A DNA stretch of 64,000 nucleotides, from the NCBI GenBank assembly GCA_029582265.1, contig CM055837.1, forward strand, positions 14,898,777-14,962,776. The letters run 5' to 3'. Shown one piece after another: positions 55,146-64,000 of this stretch (positions within the stretch are counted from its first letter, which is position 1; each line of letters opens with the position of its first letter). The stretch is from Zoroaster sp. YZ-2022. Taxonomy: Eukaryota > Echinodermata > Asteroidea > Forcipulatida > Zoroasteridae. The position numbers and the translations under genes were made by a program. Under the pieces are notes generated by a model. It saw nothing but the letters and a program-made list of their open reading frames with translations, had not been told where the DNA came from and ran no database searches.

Positions 55146-58100
55146 CTAGCCACGGACCACCACATACACTAAGCAGCCTGGCTCATCAACAGATTTCAAG
55201 TCTCCAGCCTTGACATCGTAGAGCCTGCACTGACCTGAAGTCGTGATGTAGTCGAAGGACCAGCACTGATCATTCTGTTTGCAACCGAAGAAACATTGTA
55301 TCGGGGATGTAGTGTGAATGGTCGCTAGAGGGCGTGGATGATCAATGCAACTTCCCTCAAAGAGCAATCTGGATGCACAGGTTTTGGTGCAGGTTTTGTT
55401 CCTTGCAGCTGAGAGACCTGTGGCTAGAAATGAATAATAGAAACAGAAACGCTACTGTAATGAGCAGATATTGAAATATATAAACAAACTATTGCAAATT
55501 ATGGGATCATTAACAAGTGATGTTTGGCCTACAAGAGTCTATTACAGATCACTGGGTGGCCACCTTGATTTCATATATACAAGCTACTGGGAATTAGAAG
55601 GAAAAATATTAGACTGGTGCCCTGTCTTTATCCTATCAAGGATATAGACAGGCTCTGGCCGTACTGTCAAGGGATTTCATTGGATACATTGCGCCGAGGC
55701 TAATGTAACACTCACCCCAAACACTACTACGCGCGCGCGTACTTCTGCCATCCAAATATCGCTGGAGATATTGCGCGTAGACGCCCATCATCGCGCGCAA
55801 GGCCAAAGTTGTATCTCAGGAACATGGCGGCCGCGCGGCCAGTATCTGGCGTAATTCACGAGCCTCGAAATGTGACGTCAGATCTTCAGGCTAGAGAAGT
55901 ATATGCATATCCAAATAGACTGTCGCTACTAGTGATTCATCGACCCATTTTACATTGATCTTACATACTAGGTGGATACAGTTTTAGAAAAGGGGCATCC
56001 ATTCGTGGAGTGTCGTGGCCGAGTGGTCTAGTTTACTGGACTCAAGTTCTGGTGTTAGCAGCAGAATGTGGGTTTGAATCCCGGCCGTGACACTTATATC
56101 CTGGAGCAAGACACTTAACCATAATTGCTTATAGGGGCAGAGGCAGTTTAACAACTGCCTTGTTCTGGACTAGTTACCCCTCCCATTCCTATTCGCACCG
56201 TAAAGAGGCTGGTTATTAACTTGTTTCGGTGCGAGGGGCTGGATCTTCAGTGTGGAGTTGTTGTAACAACTCAATGACTTGGTAGCACCCACCTTGAAGT
56301 GGCCATTGGCCTTGTGTGGGGCGATTTGTAATTAAAAAAATCAATGAAAACATCATACACAGTGTGAAGCCCGGTGTGCTTATTGATGGTTTCCAGATGA
56401 GGACTTGAATTCGGCTCCAGTTATTATGACCGTGTATTATGACTGCAGTACTTTATTAAACAAACGGCTACCAGTCAGGCCACTGCTTAATCTACCAGAG
56501 GCCATTGAACCCACCACTGCTTAATTATTCAGTGATTATTTCGGAAGAGATTTCCTTGCCAAGCTTTTGACAATACTTTGCACGGTCGGTTGAGGTTTTA
56601 CACAATCAAACAGCTGTATAAGTTTGATGAATTAAAATTACTTACTGGTTGGTTGCTGACACTTTTCCATGGGGTACTCTTCAACCATTACTTCACAGAG
56701 CGTCAGAACTTTATCATAGTAATCGGTTCCCGAATCGAAAAGTTTGTCTACACTGACTAACCGCGCAGCCAAGGGCGGGTCGCATACAAACTTTACTTGT
56801 CCCCCGGCGACTGATGCTTGGGCTGATGTAACCGGTGAACCACAGACGGCATTCTGAAAGATGTCGTTGTTTAAGCCCGCCCTCACCACGGCACCAGTCA
56901 GTCTATAGCCTGCCAATAAAACAGAAGATAATTTGATCTCAACAATCCACTTTCAAGGCCAAACGAAATGATTCTGTCTTGGTTTCAGCTGTGAACACCT
57001 AAAATAAACACTGATAATGGATACATGACAGTGTAAAACACTGAAAGTGTTACTTGTGGTTTCGGCTCACTATTTGTATGAGTCAAGATAAACAGTAATC
57101 AACTAACCGTGCAACTGCCGTTTTAATTGTTTTCTAAAAAAAATCCATATTTGGTGTAGCGCAACAAGGGATTATTCATGGAATTTTTCAGGTACTAGAT
57201 AATAATTATGTTTTAAAAGAATTGGCAAATATTAAAACAAATGACGATAGCACATCATATTTGGTGTAGCGCAACAAGGGATTATTCATGGAATTTTTCA
57301 GGTACTAGATAATAATTATGTTTTAAAAGAATTGGCAAATATTAAAACAAATGACGATAGCACATCTGACAACAATATTTCAAGGGATGGTTGATATTAT
57401 AAATAACTTACACCAAGTATGTTTTATATGATGCTGTCATGAAGTTTTCAGTTACCAAAATGTAGATTCTAAAGCATTGATTTGTACTTACTAAAACCAT
57501 CTCTGTTGACAATGGTGACTATACCCACGCAGTGAGTCGCCTGAAGGTCCACCTTCCACCATGGATGCATTTCAGGAACTTGGATAACATAAATAATTAA
57601 ATCAAAATAATTTATTCAACTATTTCACAGGCAATAATGTTTGTCGGTGCATGCAATTAAGAACAGTCAGGTTTGGAAAGTGAAAACATTGTGGAATATC
57701 GCCATGGGAGGAACATACAAATTGAAAGTACTAATAAAGATGGCGGCGACAACAATGAACGCCAACCTTTGCGTTAGCTAAACTCTGACAAAATTGTTTT
57801 GTTCACATTTTGTCTGAATCTAACCTTAGATGACCAATAGCTGCCGAGTCCGTTATTGGTTTTAACTTCAGTGTAAGAAGTCGGAAACATTGTAAATTCT
57901 GATTTTTCCCGAACTATATTTCAACTATATGAAAATTAAACAAATACAGTTCATTTACGGAAGTTACCATGGCAACATGAATTGAAGCTTCACAATGTTC
58001 TCATCTAATGCCAAATACTACAAGAAGTATGTTGCACTACGCATGTGTTTAATATGAATGTTTTTCATATTTTAATATATTTCAAGAATGAATATCTGCA

Positions 58101-58614
58101 TAAGCTCAAAATAGCATTGAAACATTGAATCGTCACGATCAACAGGACATGGAATCGGAGTGCTAGTTTTAGTTTAACTCAGCGACTGAAAACAATATCA
58201 TACATTATAAGGCCATATTACCGTTGCTGCTGCATAAATAAGCCAGTAATTTCAGTCACTCATGTGTTCATCTTAAACTAGGACAGCGATTCCATGCCCT
58301 ATTGAAAGTTTGCTCTAACGGTGACGATACTGTCCCTTAAAACCAAAAACAGTTATAAAGTATTAAGCTAATAATGAAATATGATAATTATGCTTTTGGC
58401 AAGTTTTATCAAACTTTTTCAAAAACATTATCTACCCCTTTTCAAGTCAGCCGTACCCGTCATTGACTTTCTGTGTACTGACCTTTCGTGTGAGTGCAAT
58501 CTGTGACTGTTCTAGCATTTCCATCTATTGCTAGGTCTGCTGTCAGATACTTCGAGTATTCCCCGTAGTAGTAGTTCGATACCTGGCTGGCTGGCAGTCC
58601 TTGAAGAGGCAAAA
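55146..58614 (-). CDS. F-type lectin with PAN/apple domain, copy 2 (first exon not found)
   Basis: Exons in transcript order: 58614-58483, 57578-57492, 56909-56646, 55423-55146. All junctions are phase 1, as in copy 1. The lectin part reads DLAIDGNART, DCTHTK, HPWWKVDL, VNRDGFSYR, NAVCGSPV, GQVKFVC and LTLCEVMVEE. The last exon is PAN: SCIDHPRP, IQCFFGC, QCWSFDY, QCRLYDV, then stop. Compared with copy 1, a 3-base deletion plus two substitutions turned R-G-D-C-C into R-D-G-F, removing both neighbouring Cys, while CTHT is kept. No signal-peptide exon is visible up to 64000; it may lie outside the window or be lost. Confidence 0.75.
55556..56006. other. Intron 3 of lectin copy 2, GC-rich patch
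   Basis: A GC-rich patch at 55725-55870 with CGCGCGCG and GCGGCCGCGCGGCC contrasts with AT-rich surroundings. No coding frame or element end was recognised. Confidence 0.3.
56007..56340 (+). mobile_element. SINE with the tRNA-Leu head but a different body
   Basis: The head (GTCGTGGCCGAGTGGTC, ACTCAAGTTCTGG, GGTTTGAATCC) and GAGCAAGACACTTAACC match the other SINEs. After CATAATTGCTT (about 56128) the sequence is unrelated to the common body, containing GCAGTTTAACAACTGC and GTTGTTGTAACAACTC. It ends in AATTAAAAAAATC rather than (ATT)n. Confidence 0.7.
57146..57366. repeat. Exact 110-base tandem duplication
   Basis: 57146-57255 and 57256-57365 appear identical base for base (starting CATATTTGGTGTAGCG), in an intron of lectin copy 2. 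Confidence 0.85.
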
Positions 58615-58934
58615 CTAGGTAAATAAAAAGTAATTCTATCAGGCCAATATGAATATCAAGACAACAGGGAAGATATACATGGTCAACAACTTACCTGAAC
58701 CATTCACCATCTCAACTAAACTGGGGTTAAAAAACTTTAAGTTTGTAAGTATAAAAGAGCTTTCATTTTTGTGCTACAGTTTCCGATATAACCAATCCTT
58801 AATCCCTTCCCCACACCAGTTACTAATGTTGTGCTTATATTTACTGAGTTTTGATCGCAAACAAAATTAATGGATCACAGTCCACAATTATAATTGTTTC
58901 TTCTGCCTATACACACAATTGATTTTAATCAATA

Positions 58935-59999
<1,065 letters not shown>

Positions 60000-62098
60000 A
60001 ATAAGTAAATATATATATATATATATACACAATTAAATGTATTTATAAATGACTAATTAAATGATGAAAGTTATTGAAGAACTAAAGAAGTTCTAAATCA
60101 CAGCGGCGCCACACATTTTCCAAGGACAGTACCATTAATATGAAAATGGCATCATTTGAAAGGGGGTATAATGGGCTACGTCATGAGGGGTCAGCCGAGA
60201 ATTGCCGAAACATAAAAGGAATGCGGTCTACATGTACATTTGGGAAATAAGTAGAACAGTTGATGATTTTAGATATAATAATTTTATTATGTAATAATTT
60301 TATTCATAAACCGCTTGGTTCTGCTAGTTGCTGTTCAACAATCAGGAAATGCACTGTCCTCATGTTCATTCAAGACAAGATCAGATGGAATTTTCTTTTG
60401 TGGTGGTTGAGACATAGAATCAGCACGGAATGGTCTTTTCTGAGGCAGGGCTCTCTTTCGTTGTTTTTCCTGCTTATAGGCTGGATGTGATGGAAACACT
60501 GTCTGAACTGCTTGCTCAAGTAGCTTATGATGGCTCCCTCTGTGGTCATCTCTTGGATGAATTCCTATACATGAGTAATAAACAAATGAAATATTTGTCT
60601 GTTATTATACACACCAAGTTATCAAAATCTATGGCTAAATTTCATTTTCTGCCATACTGGTAAGGCTAAGTGTGAGGTGAGAGATGGAACACTTTTTTAC
60701 AGCCCCTTGAATACACTATTGGTCCATGCTGAATGGGTGTTAAGTTGATGATAGGAAACTTGACTTGAAATATTTCTACCTGATGTATTTATGTTGTTTT
60801 TTTTGAAAAATTAGTAAAAACAAATTATTAAATCTACAAAAATTAATTCATGTCTCAACTAAGTATTAATTTCACAAACAGAATTAATGCAACAATTACA
60901 GATGTAAACATACTTTTACCATTTTCTCATATATTGCAATAAAATGAGTTAACTAAAACTTTCACAGGTTGGTTATCATACTACTTCTCATTATAAATGT
61001 ATGAAAATATTTACATCCCAGGGGGTTAATGGTCCATAGGATCACCCCCATGCGGTAAAAATAGTAATAAGCAAATAATTTATCAAAAAACAACCAAAAA
61101 AGGGAGGAAGTTTAAAATATTGTTTATTTGTTTCTTTGTCCATTTGGGTGTCAACAAGTAGTTGTGGGATTATGATTGGTTGTGCACTGCAGTACTTTGT
61201 ACATTATGTACAAACATTTCAAGATCATCGCCCCTACTTTTTGATACATATTTACGTCACTAATTTAGACACATTTTGGTCTTAACGTTAGGCTTACCTC
61301 ATATGTAATCTTTCTTCACAAAATGCTTGCTGCATACATGTGGTTTACAGTGGGCTGGAAGTTGTCTCAACTATGTTGGCTGGCCATTTCAGCAACAAGT
61401 TGGGGGTCTTCAAGAGGGAATAGATCTGAGAGTATCAACATAACGGGGAAAAAGTTCAGTCATCATGCCTCTTCATCCAAACTATGGGTTTGACATTCTT
61501 TTGAACTCCCAGGCCACCGGACAGATGAGTCATGATAAACAAATTATAACTAACTAACGTTAGGCTAACTAATTAGGCCTAGGCCTACCGTTACAGAGTT
61601 GCTTTCTTAATCTTGTTTTCATTTCTGGGAGGTTTGAAAATGAAAAATTGTAGAATACAACCGCTAATTTTCTATCCAAAATATGACAAATGTCACAGTT
61701 TTGGGAGGACTGGAAACGATATTTCGAGCAATAAATGTATGCACATATAATCTAGTGAGATGTTTGTCCATTTTGTCGTCTGCTAACTTTTTAAAGTAGG
61801 CTAACGTTAATGTAAAACGACTGTAAAATCACACACTTAGTTTAGAATATTGTGCAAAAGTGGCTGGTGAGTTCCACATTCTTTCCAACAGCCTTTGTTT
61901 AAAAATACTAATGAAATACTCACTTTTTCCACAGTTGCTGCGATTTCTGCAGCCATAACACGTTGTCTTACGCACAAACGATGTTCAACAAAGTTGCCCA
62001 CTTAAAAAATGGCGGCCGTGTGTCCTTGTTGTCGGCACGGTGTCACGTGATATGTGCGCCACGGACGAATCTACCGTTGACGACTGTTGACGTCCTTT
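60000..62098. other. Intergenic stretch, no gene recognised
   Basis: Starts with a TA microsatellite (60008-60028). Several ACGTTAGGC words occur near 61285, 61558 and 61804. The small ORFs at 60260-60663 have no recognisable domain. Confidence 0.35.
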
Positions 62099-62336
62099 AT
62101 ATACTGAGCATCAAAAGAAACTTATCAAATCTTTTGAAGGACGCTCATTAAAATCCTCCACGGAAAAATGAAAAATATTTGAACCCAGGTAAACTACAGT
62201 AATCTTGTTTATTGACATGTGTTTAGTAAAGATTACTGAAGTTTACCCGTGTTCAAATATTTTTAATTTTTCCGTGGAGGATTTGAATGAGTGTCCTTCC
62301 AAAGATTTGATAAGTTTCTTTTGATTCTCAGTATAT
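62099..62336. mobile_element. Hairpin MITE with ATATACTGAG ends
   Basis: The left arm (ATATACTGAG, ATCAAAAGAAACTTATCAAA, …CCTCCACGGAAAAA) is repeated inverted in the right arm, ending CTCAGTATAT. The arms are about 110 bases and the loop near 62208-62228. The arms are almost perfect and meet TA at both edges, as in mariner-type MITEs. Confidence 0.75.
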
Positions 62337-62439
62337 GAAACTTGTCTTAAATATATGGGCGTCCATGACTTCAATAATGTCCATGTCTTCAATATTCGAA
62401 GTTACGTCCATTATACAGAGGGCGCTGTTCAAAACTTTT

Positions 62440-62760
62440 ATATTTGTGTTGGTCTTTTATATATTTGTTTTTGACACTTTATATATTTGCGTTTCATCCT
62501 TTATATATTTGGGTTGGTCTTTTATATAATTGTTTTTGGTCCTTTATATATATTTGTTGATCCTTTTTATATTTGTCTGTGATCCTTTATATATTTGTAT
62601 TGGTCCTTTATATATGGTTTTGCTCTTAAAAATATATGGTTTTGCTCTTAAATATATGGTTTTGCTCTTAAATTAAATATATGAATTTGCTCTTAAATAT
62701 ATAGTTTTGCTCTTCTATATTTAGTTTAGTCTTATATTTTTGGTAAATGCTCATTTAGTC
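62440..62760. repeat. Two adjacent AT-rich minisatellites
   Basis: 62440-62620 consists of about eight variable units like GGTCCTTTATATATTTGTTT. 62622-62730 continues with units like TTTTGCTCTTAAATATATGG. Confidence 0.8.
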
Positions 62761-63059
62761 ATATACGGCACCTCATAATTATGGCAAGTTTGATTGAGAT
62801 AGGTCAAAGCATGCCAGAGTAATGGAGGGTTGTTTGATCTCCTCCCACCCCCCATGCTAAGGATAATGAATTAAGGTCAATCTGGAGGGGGCTTAAACAG
62901 TGGCCCTAAACAGACAGTGCAACCCAAAATTTTCAATGTTAACATCTATTTTCATGTTTAGGACATCCTAAGGAACAAAACAAATATTGGTGGCGCTGGG
63001 TTATGGGGGGTGCACGGTAGACCCCTCCAGCCCACAGACTGTGGGCCGAAATAATAAAA

Positions 63060-64000
63060 GTTAGCAATTGCTTCCTAGCAAAAGGTGTAAGCAATAGCAA
63101 ATGGTTATCAAGTAAAAGCTCTAGGTCAAGCAATTGCTGAAAAATGTATAAATAACCTTCTTCTTTGACTAGCACCTGTTGCTTGGCTGGGTTAGTAATT
63201 GCTTATGGGTATAACAATGATGGGAGGTCAGTTCCGGTTAGCCTAGTGGTTGTATATGAGGCATGTGTTAGTAGTCTGCGAATACATCAGCAACATGGAT
63301 GCTGCCGAAGAATTGGGGAATGGTACAAATAGTGAGCAATCTTTGAACGAACTGTTCGTTAGTATAATCAAAGAGTACCCTGTTCTAATCGAGAAAAGTT
63401 GCCGGGGGCAAAAGACATGAAGACAAATGCACTTAAAAAAGCACAAAATGTCAATTGCTACCAACACTGGTAAAGCCATGGATGAGAAGCAAATTTTGAC
63501 AAAGATAGCAAACATAAAAGGTCAAGTGAAGAAGAAAACAGATGGAATGCAAACAGGAAATAGGAAGATTGTTTTGGTTCCATGGGAACAAGATCTGTAC
63601 AACATCTTCAAAGGGGATGAAAACCCGACTATTACGAAGATGCCATGCGCCATTTCTACTGGTTTCAAACCAAGTACTTCGACTGCTGCAGAGGTCCATC
63701 AGGTTCGTCCTTTATATTCAAATTTGGAAGCGTTTAAATGTTTGTCGTGAACAATCATTCATTAGCATGTATCCGTTTGTATGTTTGTATATGTTTACAT
63801 GCATAAACTCGGCCATGATGGCAGGAGTAATGCAACATATGCAAGTGTTAGCAAATGCGTAAGCTCCTCATTGAGGATCTTGTAAAAATACTAGCAAGTG
63901 CTACAAGTTATTAGTAAAAGGTCTGGTTTATTTATATGCTTCCAAGCAAGTGCTAGTCTCTCTAGTAATTGCTTAAAAAACATAGCAATTGCTTTTGCTA
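63060..64000. mobile_element. Candidate DNA element with AGCAATTGC words, cut by the window end
   Basis: The left flank 63060-63230 and right flank 63840-64000 are filled with AGCAATTGCT, AGCAAGTGCT and GTAATTGCTT words, on both sides of an ORF region. The arrangement parallels the 12975-19056 element, where GGCAATTT words lie next to each end. The outer right end is outside the window. Confidence 0.5.
63297..63750 (+). pseudogene. Possible MADF-like ORF within the AGCAATTGC element
   Basis: From the ATG at 63297 the frame reads MDAAEELGNG, then SLNELFVSIIKEYPVLIEKS, and stops near 63419. A second frame (63427-63750) continues with MHLKKHKMSIATNTGK, ILTKIANIKGQVKKKTD and VPWEQDLYNIF. The first part resembles helix 1 of MADF/Myb-like DNA-binding domains (IKEYPVL) and the second the helix that follows, so a frameshift or missed intron may separate them. 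Assignment is by eye and weak. Confidence 0.3.

Overview
The window looks like nuclear DNA from a marine invertebrate, probably a deuterostome such as an echinoderm or hemichordate. The evidence is AT-rich sequence, genes split by GT-AG introns, dense and diverse transposons, Penelope-like retroelements, tRNA-derived SINEs, and a fucolectin-plus-PAN gene family. The taxon is inferred. No bacterial genes, rRNA genes, functional tRNA genes or CRISPR arrays were seen.

Host genes. (1) A complete ten-exon SLC22-type organic ion transporter lies on the + strand at 22991-36258. Its exons join in phase to 586 codons, provided intron 4 is read as a GC-AG intron. (2) Parts of sister transporters lie upstream: a last exon at 369-519, and a penultimate plus last exon at 8154-8363 and 10190-10337. 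The two last exons sit in near-identical ~1.2 kb blocks (1-1216 and 9819-11050), which are either a tandem duplication or two haplotypes assembled in series. (3) Two minus-strand secreted lectin genes are tandem duplicates. Copy 1 (39138-51185) has a signal-peptide exon, a three-exon F-type (fucolectin) domain and a terminal PAN/apple exon. Copy 2 (55146-58614) has the same lectin and PAN exons, but no first exon was found in the window. Each copy appears to have lost a different part of the fucose-binding site.

Mobile elements. 0-12 kb: a decayed jockey-like LINE, a hAT-type element, an inverted-repeat element with a broken nuclease-like ORF, a ~750 bp foldback and a LINE tail. 13-19 kb: a 6.1 kb TTA-flanked, Harbinger-like element with a Myb/SANT-like exon, invaded by a mariner-type transposon (13827-15599) and a Penelope-like element with a GIY-YIG endonuclease (about 16740-18030). 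19-26.5 kb: a LINE, an ACGTTG-word element, an internally deleted mariner relative, and an element built of TAAACA words that contains two smaller transposons. 39-47 kb: CCATGG-word and GGTGTAC-word arrays, SINEs, a Rex/CR1-like LINE and another LINE end. 59-64 kb: a Penelope RT fragment split by a SINE, a perfect-hairpin MITE, AT-rich minisatellites, and an AGCAATTGC-word element with a possible MADF-like ORF at the window edge.

The most unusual feature is a set of otherwise unrelated repeats, each filled at its ends or interior with many degenerate copies of its own private short word. Other points of interest are hammerhead-like ribozymes with a compensated hairpin at the Penelope termini, complementary loss of sugar-binding residues in the lectin pair, and a hAT element made almost wholly of GAGACC hexamers.
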